From: Actinobacteria bacterium Ga0077541 | Lineage (GTDB): Bacteria > Actinomycetota > Thermoleophilia > Miltoncostaeales > Miltoncostaeaceae | Direction: 5' to 3' | NCBI GenBank assembly: GCA_001464995.1 | Contig: LNEQ01000246.1 | Coordinates: 1 to 44,192 of the forward strand | DNA length: 44,192 bases | Shown here: one piece after another, positions 24,167-31,438 of the stretch | How positions within the stretch are numbered: the first letter of the stretch is position 1 | How the letters are laid out: each line of letters starts with the position of its first letter | The notes under the pieces: model-generated | What the model was told of the DNA's origin: nothing | Databases searched by the model: none | What the model saw: only the letters and a program-made list of their open reading frames with translations | Translations under genes and position numbers: made by a program

Positions 24167-25945
24167 TCAGATCCGCCCGACCGCCCGCGGCGCGTGCTCG
24201 GCGCGCTCGCGGATGCCCAGCAGCATGCGGCGGTCCATGGTCGAGCCGATCGGCTCCAGGAGGGCCGGGCCGTACGCGAGCCGGGTCCTCAGGTCGTCGG
24301 AGGTCGCGCAGCGGTAGCGGCTGATCACCCGGGTGAGGCCCGGCGCGGTCTCCTCCACGAGGAACAGCCAGCTGCCGGCCACCCAGGGGCGCCCGGCCGA
24401 GCGCGCCTCCTCGTCCGGCGCGCCGTAGGCGACCAGGTGCCGGCCGGGTTCCATCGACACGACCCGCAGCGGCGGCACCGCCGGATGCAGCACGAGGTCG
24501 TCCCCCTCGCACAGCTCCCACTCGGGGTGGACCCGTTCGGCGTCGCGCAGGGCGCACCCGGCCAGGTTCTCGAGCCACGAGTAGCTGTAGAAGCCGCCGC
24601 GGTCCGCGCCGATCTGGGCGACCCAGGGCCAGACCCGCCGCGCCGGGGCGGCCACCTCGACGGCGTGCGTCCAGCCCCACCGCGGCTCCGGGACGAGGTC
24701 GTCGCCGGGGTGGTGGCGCTCCACCACCTCCCGTCCGGCGCCCCAGTGGCCCCGGTGGGCGCGCTGCATGGGCGTCAGCATCGACACGCCCATGCGCCCG
24801 GCGCCGCCGAGGCCGGCCAGGACGTCGCGCCAGTCGTTGCGCCGCAGGCGCTGCTCGGCGCGGGCGGCGAGGTTGCGCAACTGCGCGGTCTGCATCAGGT
24901 GGTGGACCGGCTTGACCCAGCCGGCGCGCAGGCGGGAGGAAGCCGGGGACGCCACCCGTGCCCGCACGTGGAGGCGGGTGGCGCCGCCATCGAGCGGCTC
25001 GAGGGCGAACGCCCACGTCGCGTGCCAGTGGCGCCCGGGTCGCGCGGCGTGGAAGGGGCGCTGATGCCCGGCGTCGGCGTCCCAGAGGCCGCCCAGCACG
25101 AGAGCCCTGCCCTCCTCGATGGCGAGGACCTCGAAGCCCGTGTCGCCGCTCGGCGTGGCGGGCAGCAGGTCGCCGACCGCGAGCGCCGCCAGGTCCGGGT
25201 GCAGCTCGCGCGCGCTCCGGGCCCCCCCGTTGTCGACGATGTCGATCGAGTACCAGCCCGCCCGGCCGCGCCCCATCTGGACCAGCCACGGCCAGACCCG
25301 CTCCGGGGGGGCGGCGATCGTCACCGCGTGGGTCATCTGGTCGGCGGCGTCCGGCAGCAGGTCGTCTCCGGGCAGGGCCCGCTCGCGGGCGCCGAGCTCC
25401 TTCTCGAGCGCGCTGAGGAGCGTGCGCCGGACCAGGCGGGAGCCGGGGCCGATGAGCCGGAAGTAGCGGCGGAAGCGCCGCCACGCGTCGGCGTCGGTCG
25501 CCGCGACGCGCACCTCCACGCTGATGACCGAGCCGCCGCCGAGGCCCGGCGCGACCCGCAGGGCCCAGGCCACCTTCGCCTGTCCGGGGCCGTCGTAGGC
25601 GGCGAAGGCACGGGCGTCCGGGACGTACACGAAGGGGATGGACCGCCTCCAGACGGCGCCCACCGCGCCGGCGACCACCTCGCGGGGAGGGTCGTCGACC
25701 AGGATCCCGAAGCCGGGCTGCCCGGGCGTGGAGACCAGGTCGTCGATGCGCAGGCGCACGTCGGAGGCCTCGCCCCGCAGGCGGTCCGGCAGGGTGCGCA
25801 GCGCGAAGAGGGCGCGGATGAGCGCCGATCCGCCGAGATCCCCGTGCCGTACGCGCTCCCAGGCGGCGTCGGGGGCGACATCGACCTCCACGGCGTCGAT
25901 CTCCACCAGTCCGGGGTCGGGCAGCAGCCGGTCGAGGGCGGTCAC
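24167..25945 (-). CDS. Protein with three SRPBCC/START-like modules
   Basis: The product has 592 residues. Module 1 (about 1-190) has 'DAVEVDVAPDAAWERVRHGDLGG' and 'GQAKVAWALRVAPGLGGGSVISVEVRV'. Module 2 (about 200-370) has 'MTHAVTIAAPPERVWPWLVQMGRGRAGWYSIDIVDNGG'. Module 3 (about 435-592) has 'WTHAVEVAAPARRVWPWVAQIGADRGGFYSYSWLENLAGC'. Modules 2 and 3 share the 'thav.iaAP..rVWPWl.Qig..RgGfYSyd.lenl' pattern of lipid-binding SRPBCC proteins. The hydrophobic pocket suggests binding of a lipid or other apolar ligand. The GTG at 25945 follows GGAGGGACTCC and overlaps the stop of the upstream membrane protein (4 bp), so the two are coupled and may act together at the membrane. Confidence 0.8.
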   Translation of the reverse strand: MTALDRLLPDPGLVEIDAVEVDVAPDAAWERVRHGDLGGSALIRALFALRTLPDRLRGEASDVRLRIDDLVSTPGQPGFGILVDDPPREVVAGAVGAVWRRSIPFVYVPDARAFAAYDGPGQAKVAWALRVAPGLGGGSVISVEVRVAATDADAWRRFRRYFRLIGPGSRLVRRTLLSALEKELGARERALPGDDLLPDAADQMTHAVTIAAPPERVWPWLVQMGRGRAGWYSIDIVDNGGARSARELHPDLAALAVGDLLPATPSGDTGFEVLAIEEGRALVLGGLWDADAGHQRPFHAARPGRHWHATWAFALEPLDGGATRLHVRARVASPASSRLRAGWVKPVHHLMQTAQLRNLAARAEQRLRRNDWRDVLAGLGGAGRMGVSMLTPMQRAHRGHWGAGREVVERHHPGDDLVPEPRWGWTHAVEVAAPARRVWPWVAQIGADRGGFYSYSWLENLAGCALRDAERVHPEWELCEGDDLVLHPAVPPLRVVSMEPGRHLVAYGAPDEEARSAGRPWVAGSWLFLVEETAPGLTRVISRYRCATSDDLRTRLAYGPALLEPIGSTMDRRMLLGIRERAEHAPRAVGRI

Positions 25946-26727
25946 GGAGTCCCTCCTTCGGTCGTGGTGGCGGCGGGCGCGGCGCCGGCCGGGTCCTCGA
26001 CCGAGGGCGGAGAGCCGCCATCGCGCGGGCCGCGGGCGCCGAGCACGATCATGACCGTGCCGGCGATCAGCATCACTCCGCCGGCCACGAGCAGGCCGAC
26101 GGCGATCGGCAGCAGCACGTCGACGCGGATGCCGAGTCCCACGTCGGCGACCACGCCGCGGGCCGCGGCGGCATCCATGACCACGAGCGTCCAGCGCCCG
26201 CCGCGCACGTCCCACTCGAGCGTCTGCACGGTTGCGCCCGTGCCGCGCGCGACCCAGAAGGCCTGGCCGGCCGGGGGCGCGGGCGTGCGCCTGCCGGTCA
26301 CCAGCGCGTACTCGACGCGGAACGGATCGAGCTCGACCTCGCGTACCTCGCTGCGCGCCACGCCGGCCAGGTAGGCCTCGACCTCCGCCCGCGGGCCGAT
26401 GCCCACGAAGAGGGGGCCGCGCCCGGCCGGCGCCGCCGCCGTGACGCGGACGCGCGCGAGGTCGCCGAGATCACCTGCCCACCCGGCGTCGTCCGGGGCG
26501 GCGCCCAGATCGACCTCGGCCGAGGTGATCGCGTAACCCGGGGTCCGGAAGGTCTCGGGGTCGCTCGAGTAGTAGCCGTCGTCGTCGCGCAGCGTCGAGT
26601 GGGCCCACAGCAGGCCGCCGCCGCCCACGGCCAGCCCGAGCCCCATCAGGGCGAGCAGGCAGCCGACGACCAGCAGGACGATCCGCCCTCCGCTCATGGT
26701 CCCCGAACGCGGCGTGTGAGTGGTCAT
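25942..26727 (-). CDS. Two-helix membrane protein with a large extracytoplasmic domain
   Basis: The product has 261 residues. An N-terminal membrane segment ('IVLLVVGCLLALMGLGLAVGGGGLLWA') is followed by about 160 residues of beta-rich sequence ('YAITSAEVDLGAAPDDAGWAGDLGDLARVRVTA', 'GRGPLFVGIGPRAEVEAYLAGV') and a second segment ('VLLPIAVGLLVAGGVMLIAGTVMIVLG'), then a disordered Pro/Ser/Thr tail. Similar proteins in actinobacteria are annotated as hypothetical. The ATG at 26727 may be replaced by the ATG at 26697, but both are in frame. It is followed by the SRPBCC gene with a 4-bp overlap and is divergent from the universal stress protein gene. Confidence 0.7.
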   Translation of the reverse strand: MTTHTPRSGTMSGGRIVLLVVGCLLALMGLGLAVGGGGLLWAHSTLRDDDGYYSSDPETFRTPGYAITSAEVDLGAAPDDAGWAGDLGDLARVRVTAAAPAGRGPLFVGIGPRAEVEAYLAGVARSEVREVELDPFRVEYALVTGRRTPAPPAGQAFWVARGTGATVQTLEWDVRGGRWTLVVMDAAAARGVVADVGLGIRVDVLLPIAVGLLVAGGVMLIAGTVMIVLGARGPRDGGSPPSVEDPAGAAPAATTTEGGTP

Positions 26728-26888
26728 GCCATCAGGCTAGACCTCCGCCCCCGGGCCCCGTCAACGGCCGCGGCCCGGTGCGACGGTGCGGGTTCACCAC
26801 AGGCCGTCGCCGCCGCGCCCCCGATGGCGCGGGCGAGCGCGATGGGGGAGCATCGTGTCGCACCGCCGCCCCGACGACGGAGGATCCC

Positions 26889-27341
26889 GTGCCCGCGCCG
26901 TATCGATCGATCGCCTGCTGCATCTCGGCCGACCCCGCATCGGATGACGTCATCGCCGAGGCGTCCGCCCTGCGGGAGGCCTCGCCGGGCGACCTGCACC
27001 TGGTGACCGTGGTCGGCCCGGCGCACACCTCGCTCGCGGGGCCGTTCTCCTACTACTCGGATCCCCCCGGGGTGCTCGAGGACCGTGCCGCCGAGTGGCT
27101 CGCGGAGCGCGTGACGCGTACGCCCGGGGCGATCCCCGTGGTGCTCGACGGCTTCCCGCCGAGAGCCGTCTGCCGGTGGGCCGCCGAGAACGGGATCGAC
27201 CTCATCGTGGCCGCGGCGCACCGGGGGTTCGTCGAGCGCACGCTCCTCGGGGGATTCGCGGCCTACGTCGCCTACCACGCCCCCTGCCCGGTGCTGCTGG
27301 TGCGCCCGCCCGTCGCCGAGGAGGGCGCCGGCTCCGGCTGA
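26889..27341 (+). CDS. Universal stress protein (UspA family)
   Basis: The product has 150 residues. The GTG at 26889 follows CGGAGGATCCC. 'YRSIACCISADPASDDVIAEA' is the first strand and helix, 'AENGIDLIVAAAHRGFVERTLLGGFAAYVAYHAPCPVLLVR' is the UspA end with the G-x2-G-x9-G[S/T]-like nucleotide loop in a degenerate form (GFVERTLLGGFAAYV). Such proteins bind ATP or AMP and are induced by starvation, hypoxia or stress. It heads a same-direction run with the CBS-DUF1918 gene, and a strong palindrome (27349-27378) lies between them. Confidence 0.85.
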   Translation: MPAPYRSIACCISADPASDDVIAEASALREASPGDLHLVTVVGPAHTSLAGPFSYYSDPPGVLEDRAAEWLAERVTRTPGAIPVVLDGFPPRAVCRWAAENGIDLIVAAAHRGFVERTLLGGFAAYVAYHAPCPVLLVRPPVAEEGAGSG

Positions 27342-27348
27342 CGGCCGT

Positions 27349-27378
27349 GTACGCCGCTCCGCGAGCGGTGCGGCGTAC
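27349..27378. terminator. Near-perfect 30-bp palindrome after the Usp gene
   Basis: GTACGCCGC and GCGGCGTAC pair perfectly, and CCGC with GCGG continues the stem inside, broken only by a T-T mismatch, leaving a GA tip. It begins seven bases after the stop codon and probably ends the transcript; an operator is the alternative. Confidence 0.55.
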
Positions 27379-27464
27379 TACCGAGTCCGTGCTCAGAGCG
27401 CGCCCCGATGTCGCCGCGCGTGGGCGGGGCGAGTGTCGGAGGGGACACGTCAGAGGAGGCGGAG

Positions 27465-28136
27465 ATGCCCACCCGGGGGGCCCGGCCCACACGCGGCCTG
27501 CGCGCGGTGAACGTGCGCGATGCCATGACAACGCCCATCGTCACCTGCATGCCGGACGTCCCGATCGAGGAGGTCGCGGAGCTGATGGCGCACAACCGGA
27601 TCCACAGCGTCGTCGTGCTGCAGCCGCCGGCGGCCGACGCCGCGCCGGCGCACCGTCGCTGGGGCGTCCTGTCGGATCTCGACCTGGTCACCGCGGTGCC
27701 CTGGGGCGCCGGGCTGCCGGCGTGCGAGGCGGGCTCGGTGGCGGCCTCCCCGCAGGTCGTGATCCGCTCCGACGAGACGCTCGCCGCCGCGGCCCGGCTG
27801 ATGGCCGAGTACCGGACGGCCCACCTGCTCGTGACCGAGGAGGGCGCCGACGAGCCGGTCGGCATCCTGTCGGCCCTCGACGTGGCGCGCGCTCTGGCCG
27901 CCGGCGCCGAGGGGCACGAGCCGGCTCCGCCCTCGACGCGGGCGGCGGTGAGCCCGGGGGACCGGCTCGTGATCGCCCCCCACCGGCAGGGCGAGCGGCC
28001 GCGCGACGCCGAGGTGCTCGAGGCACGCGGTGCCGGCGGAGGGCCGCCCTATCTCGTGCGCTGGGAGGACACCGGCCGTGTCTCGCTCCACTACCCGGGC
28101 TCCGACTCGGCCGTCGAGCACATCACCGCGGAATGA
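27465..28136 (+). CDS. CBS-pair protein fused to a DUF1918 domain
   Basis: The product has 223 residues. CBS 1: 'RDAMTTPIVTCMPDVPIEEVAELMAHNRIHSVVVL...GVLSDLDLV'. CBS 2: 'ASPQVVIRSDETLAAAARLMAEYRTAHLLVTEEGADEPVGILSALDVARAL' (about 80-145). After a Pro/Ser linker, 'SPGDRLVIAPHRQGERPRDAEVLEARGAGGGPPYLVRWEDTGRVSLHYPGSDSAVEH' is DUF1918, an SH3-like beta fold. CBS pairs bind adenine nucleotides. In Mycobacterium the two parts are separate dormancy-regulon genes (Hrp1-type CBS and Rv0569-type DUF1918). The ATG at 27465 follows GAGGAGGCGGAG. Confidence 0.9.
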   Translation: MPTRGARPTRGLRAVNVRDAMTTPIVTCMPDVPIEEVAELMAHNRIHSVVVLQPPAADAAPAHRRWGVLSDLDLVTAVPWGAGLPACEAGSVAASPQVVIRSDETLAAAARLMAEYRTAHLLVTEEGADEPVGILSALDVARALAAGAEGHEPAPPSTRAAVSPGDRLVIAPHRQGERPRDAEVLEARGAGGGPPYLVRWEDTGRVSLHYPGSDSAVEHITAE

Positions 28137-28144
28137 GAGGAGCG

Positions 28145-28306
28145 ATGACGATGTCGGATGCCGGACTGGTCGTCCGGACCGGGCGCTGCACGGAGTGCGG
28201 CGCGAGGCCCGAGACACCCGAGGGGGCGGCGACGGCGGACGTCGCCGAGCCGATCACCCACTGCGAGTGGTGCGGCGCCGAGTACCCCGTGCCCCCGGAT
28301 CGATGA
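28145..28306 (+). CDS. Small zinc-ribbon protein (53 aa)
   Basis: The ATG at 28145 lies eight bases after the CBS-DUF1918 stop and is preceded by GAGAGGAGCG. Two Cys pairs, 'RCTECGARP' and 'HCEWCGAEYPV', form a classical zinc ribbon with 'THCEW' between. It is too short to be more than a zinc-binding module. It is in an operon with the CBS-DUF1918 gene. Confidence 0.6.
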   Translation: MTMSDAGLVVRTGRCTECGARPETPEGAATADVAEPITHCEWCGAEYPVPPDR

Positions 28307-28403
28307 CGGCGCTGCGGGGAAACCGCGTCGGCCGTGCGGGCGGGCGCCGATGCCGGCCCCACCCGGCGGCGCGACGATCGGCGTGTCGACAGCAGGAGGG
28401 GGT

Positions 28404-28499
28404 GTGGAGATGATCGTTCTGATGGGCCTCTACCCGACGGGTGGCATCGCTCACGTCATGCGCTTGTTCGGCAGGGCTCCGCGGGAGGCGTCGCGATGA
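28404..28499 (+). CDS. Possible 29-31-aa peptide, translationally coupled to the next gene
   Basis: A GTG at 28404, or ATG at 28410, is preceded by AGGAGGGGGTG. The peptide reads MIVLMGLYPTGGIAHVMRLF and ends GRAPREASR. Its TGA overlaps the next gene's ATG (ATGA at 28496). A hydrophobic start and basic end would fit a leader peptide or tiny membrane peptide. Evidence is the ribosome site and coupling only. Confidence 0.35.
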   Translation: MEMIVLMGLYPTGGIAHVMRLFGRAPREASR

Positions 28500-28708
28500 C
28501 CGCCCCCGCCCCGACCGCCCTGGAGGTCTCCGAGATGCGCGCGCTGGTCGTCGGACGCGAGGTGCCCGCCGTGGCACAGCGCCTGGCGGACATCGCGGAC
28601 CGCATCGCGGCCGGCGGGTCGCTCGACGAGGACGATCGCGCCCTCGTCACCCGCCTCCGGCACGAGTACGGCCACGAGCTGGCCGAGCTCGTCGATCCCG
28701 AGGGCTGA
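28496..28708 (+). CDS. Small helical protein (70 aa), stop codon at the edge of a palindromic element
   Basis: The ATG at 28496 follows GGGAGGCGTCGCG. The product, beginning MTAPAPTALEVSEMRALVVG, is mainly helical and charged ('AVAQRLADIADRIAAGGSLDEDDRALVTRLRHEYGHELAELVDPEG'), with no membrane segment and no recognised family. Its TGA (28706-28708) is made of the last two bases of the flank and the first base of the 135-bp palindromic element at 28708-28842. If that element is an insertion, it supplied this stop codon. Confidence 0.55.
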   Translation: MTAPAPTALEVSEMRALVVGREVPAVAQRLADIADRIAAGGSLDEDDRALVTRLRHEYGHELAELVDPEG

Positions 28709-28842
28709 GCCTGAATCCGGCGGAGATCGTGGATGCGGGGCGTGAGAGCCCCGCGTCAGGGGGGATTCGGCGTCGCACCGCCAGGGTGACCCCTGCGGTC
28801 GCGCCTCGCGCATCCGCGCCGCGAGATCGCCGGATTCAGGCT
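28708..28842. repeat. 135-bp palindromic element with 15-bp perfect terminal inverted repeats (MITE-like or structured RNA)
   Basis: AGCCTGAATCCGGCG (28708-28722) and its exact complement (28828-28842) bound the element. The stem extends inward through GATC and GGATGCG/CGCATCC, and a further perfect internal hairpin (GCGGGGC with GCCCCGC, loop GTGAGA, 28735-28754) is nested inside. The element is flanked by GAGGGCTG (28700-28707) and GAGGGCAG (28843-28850), a 7-of-8 match that looks like a target-site duplication. There is no open frame inside. It is too small to encode a transposase. Confidence 0.6.
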
Positions 28843-28868
28843 GAGGGCAGGCCCTCCCGGGATCGGCA

Positions 28869-28907
28869 GACCCGGCGCCGGTGCTGCGGACGCACCGGCA
28901 CCGGGTC
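28869..28907. terminator. Bidirectional terminator hairpin
   Basis: A 16-base arm (28869-28884, GACCCGGCGCCGGTGC) pairs with 28892-28907 with one mismatch and a seven-base loop. It lies between the plus-strand gene ending at 28708 and the minus-strand gene ending at 28956, so it can stop transcription from both sides. Confidence 0.6.
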
Positions 28908-28955
28908 CCCGCCCGCGCCTCGCGCGTCGGCCTTCCGATCCACTCCGGGCCGGGC

Positions 28956-29249
28956 TCAGCCCCCGCGGCGGCCCGACGACGACTCGCAGCGGATCTCCGA
29001 CACCGGGATGAGCCGCACCGCGCCAGGGGCGACGGTGTTCGACTCGCGCACCACGACGGCCCACCAGGCCTCCGCGCCGCGGTGGACGGCATAGATCGCG
29101 TCGCCGCGCACGCGGACGTGCCGCTCCTCCTCCCATGCCTCCGCCGTGACCGCGATGTGGGGAAGGGGGAGCAGGGCCGGGGGGAGCGCGTCCTCCAGGG
29201 CCCGGCGGCCGCGCTCGGCGGCGAGGTCGACTGCGGTCGGGATGTCCAC
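28956..29249 (-). CDS. Small uncharacterised protein (97 aa)
   Basis: The GTG at 29249 lies two bases after the hydrolase stop and uses the GAGGAGG that overlaps its end. The product (MDIPTAVDLAAERGRRALED...) has an N-terminal helix then 'HIAVTAEAWEEERHVRVRGDAIYAVHRGAEAWWAVVVRESNTVAPGAVRLIPVSEI', which looks like a small beta sheet. No family is recognised. It is the last gene of the phosphoribosyltransferase-hydrolase operon. Confidence 0.6.
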   Translation of the reverse strand: MDIPTAVDLAAERGRRALEDALPPALLPLPHIAVTAEAWEEERHVRVRGDAIYAVHRGAEAWWAVVVRESNTVAPGAVRLIPVSEIRCESSSGRRGG

Positions 29250-29250
29250 G

Positions 29251-29928
29251 TCATGCCTCCTCGGTGGGGGCGGCCCGCGCCCCGGGGTGGGCGAGGAACC
29301 AGTCTCGGGCGACGGCGGCCACCGTGTCGAGGGCCCCGGGCTCCGGGAACAGGTGCGTGGCGCCGGGGACGACGTGCAGGTGGCGCGGCCCGCCGAGCTG
29401 CCCGAGCGCGCGCTGGTTGATCTCGAGCACCGCCGTATCCGCCCCTCCCACCACCAGCAGGGTGGGCGCGCGGACCTCGGCGAGCAGCTCGGGCACCAGA
29501 TCCGGCCGCCCTCCCCGGCAGACCACCGAGTCGACGCGCTCCGGGTGCAGCGCCGCCAGGGCGAGCGCGGCCGCCGCGCCGGTCGAGGCGCCGAACAGCC
29601 CGAGGCCGCCCCCGCCGGCGTGCCGGCGCGACCAGTCGACGACGTCGGCGAGCCGGTCCACCAGGAGGGCCACGTCGAAGCGCAGGCGGCGCGTGACCAC
29701 GTCCTCCGCCGCCTCGGCTGCATCCAGCAGGTCGACGAGGACCGTCGAGAGGCCGCCCTCGCGCAGCAGCCGGGCGACGTGGCGGTTGCGGGGGCTGAGG
29801 CGGCCGCTGCCCGAGCCGTGCGCGAAGACGACGGTCCCGGCCGCCCCGGGCACGGTGACGAGGTCGCCCACCAGGCGGACGCCGCCGGAGGGGATCAGTA
29901 CGCCGGTGGCCGTGAGCCCCGCGGTCAC
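29251..29928 (-). CDS. Alpha/beta-hydrolase (dienelactone-hydrolase-like), partner of the phosphoribosyltransferase
   Basis: The product has 225 residues. 'TVVFAHGSGSGRLSPRNRHVARLL' is the oxyanion-hole region, 'LGLFGASTGAAAALALAA' is the nucleophile elbow (G-A-S-T-G, Ser as nucleophile), 'LLVVGGADTAV' carries the acid and 'PGATHLFPEPG' the His. It is the domain found as the C-terminal half of Rv0571c in M. tuberculosis. It starts with a GTG overlapping the phosphoribosyltransferase stop by four bases. The natural substrate is unknown. Confidence 0.85.
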   Translation of the reverse strand: MTAGLTATGVLIPSGGVRLVGDLVTVPGAAGTVVFAHGSGSGRLSPRNRHVARLLREGGLSTVLVDLLDAAEAAEDVVTRRLRFDVALLVDRLADVVDWSRRHAGGGGLGLFGASTGAAAALALAALHPERVDSVVCRGGRPDLVPELLAEVRAPTLLVVGGADTAVLEINQRALGQLGGPRHLHVVPGATHLFPEPGALDTVAAVARDWFLAHPGARAAPTEEA

Positions 29929-30581
29929 CGGCGGTCCGGCGCCCGGGAGGCGCGCAGGTGGGCCGCCACGGACGCCTCGGGCACCTGGCCGAAGTCGCGG
30001 TACCAGGCGCCGACCGATCCGAAGTCGTCGGTCTCGAGCGGGCAGACCACCGCGTCGGCGTCGCCCCGGAGCGCCTCCGCGGACGGCGCGGCCGCGACCG
30101 GCACGCCCACCACGACGCGCGCCGCGCCCTGCGCGCGGGCCCAGCGGACCGCGGCTTCCATGCTCGCGCCCGTCGCGAGTCCGTCGTCCACCAGGACGCA
30201 GGTCGCGCCGGCGAGCTCCACGCGCGGGTGCCCGGCGCGCAGGCGCGCCTCGAGCGCCGCCGCCTGCCGCCTCGCGGCGGCGATCGCCGGCGCCGTGGGT
30301 CGCGCGATCCGCAGGTCCGGGAGGGGGGAGAGGGAGACCGGGCCGTCCGCCGTCACCGCGCCGAGCGCGAGCTCGGGCTGCAGGGGGTGGCCGACCTTGC
30401 GCACGACCACGACGTCGAGGGGGGCGCCGAGGGCCGCGGCGACCTCCGCCGCCACGGGCACGCCGCCCCGCGCCAGCCCCACCACCACGGTGGCCGGCCC
30501 CCGTTCGGCCCCGAGCAGCGCCGCCAGAGCGCGTCCGGCCTCCCGGCGGTCGGTGTAGCGGGTCGGTGCCCAGCGGCTCAT
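29925..30581 (-). CDS. Phosphoribosyltransferase family protein
   Basis: The product has 218 residues from ATG 30581. 'RYTDRREAGRALAALL' opens the domain, 'VVVGLARGGVPVAAEVAAALGAPLDVVVVRKVG' follows, and 'TCVLVDDGLATGASMEAAV' is the PRPP-binding loop. 'DDFGSVGAWYRDFGQV' closes the family. The enzyme is of the type joined to a dienelactone-hydrolase domain in mycobacterial Rv0571c. Upstream in frame 'WYDPVDAARRGMRSM' looks coding too, so a GTG at 30656 may be the true start. Substrate unknown. Confidence 0.85.
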   Translation of the reverse strand: MSRWAPTRYTDRREAGRALAALLGAERGPATVVVGLARGGVPVAAEVAAALGAPLDVVVVRKVGHPLQPELALGAVTADGPVSLSPLPDLRIARPTAPAIAAARRQAAALEARLRAGHPRVELAGATCVLVDDGLATGASMEAAVRWARAQGAARVVVGVPVAAAPSAEALRGDADAVVCPLETDDFGSVGAWYRDFGQVPEASVAAHLRASRAPDRR

Positions 30582-30679
30582 CGAGCGCATCCCCCGTCGC
30601 GCGGCGTCCACCGGGTCGTACCAGGGCCGCCCGGGCGCGCCATCGGGGGAATCCACGAGCCCGGTGTCCCCGGGCCCGC

Positions 30680-31438
30680 TCACATGGCCACGCCGCCGTT
30701 GACCGACAGCACCTGCCCGGTGATGAAGGCGGCCGACGGCGCGGCGAGGAAGGCCACGGCCTCGGCGACCTCCTCCGGGAGCCCCATGCGGCGCATCGGG
30801 GTCGCCCGCACGGCGCCCTCGACGATGCGGGCGCCGACCGGGTCCTCGCGCAGGCGCTCCTCGAAGGGGGTCCGGGTGACCGACGGGGAGACGCAGTTCA
30901 CGCGGATCCCGTCGCGCGCCACCTCCCGGGCGAGCGACTTCGAGAAGGCGACGACGGCCGCCTTGGCCCCGGCGTAGACCGCCTCGCCCCAACCGCCCAC
31001 CCGGGCGGTGTCCGAGCTGATGGAGACGATCGACCCGCCGTCGGGCGCCGCCCGCAGGCCGGGCAGCGCCGCCCGGCAGCCGGCCAGCACGCCGGTGTAG
31101 TTGACCGCGATGATCTCGGCCCATCGTGCGGGGTCGGTGTCGGCGAACAGCCCGGGCCGGTCCCAGCCCGCGCCGTTCACCCACACGTCCATCCGCCCGT
31201 GGCGCTCCAGCACGGCCGCGGCGACCCGCTCGGCCGCCTCGGGGTCGGTGACGTCGTGTTCCAGGGCCTCCGCCGCGGGGCCGAGGGCCGCGGCGACCGC
31301 ATCGCGGGCCGGGTCGCGGTCGGTCAGCACCACGCGGGCCCCGCGGGCGCACAGCAGCGTGGCGACGGCGCGGCCGATGCCGCCGGCGCCGCCGGTGACG
31401 ACCGCCACGCGGCCGTCCAGGCGCGTCGCGTCGGTCAT
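30680..31438 (-). CDS. Short-chain dehydrogenase/reductase (SDR)
   Basis: The product has 252 residues. 'VVTGGAGGIGRAVA' is the NAD(P)-binding motif, 'VWVNGAG' the NNAG-type motif, 'SIVSISSDTAR' holds the catalytic Ser, and 'YAGAKAAV' the YxxxK pair. 'PSAAFITGQVLSVNGGVAM' is the classical-SDR end. It probably oxidises or reduces a hydroxyl or keto group. Its ATG overlaps the thioesterase stop (ATGA). With the thioesterase and CoA ligase it forms one operon, so it likely acts on an acyl-CoA or its precursor. Confidence 0.9.
   Translation of the reverse strand: MTDATRLDGRVAVVTGGAGGIGRAVATLLCARGARVVLTDRDPARDAVAAALGPAAEALEHDVTDPEAAERVAAAVLERHGRMDVWVNGAGWDRPGLFADTDPARWAEIIAVNYTGVLAGCRAALPGLRAAPDGGSIVSISSDTARVGGWGEAVYAGAKAAVVAFSKSLAREVARDGIRVNCVSPSVTRTPFEERLREDPVGARIVEGAVRATPMRRMGLPEEVAEAVAFLAAPSAAFITGQVLSVNGGVAM

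Noticed and set aside
28708-28842. Simple terminator explanation for the 28.7-kb palindrome
   Set aside because: A 135-base structure with matched end sequences and flanking repeats is larger than a terminator, and a separate better hairpin lies just downstream (28869-28907).
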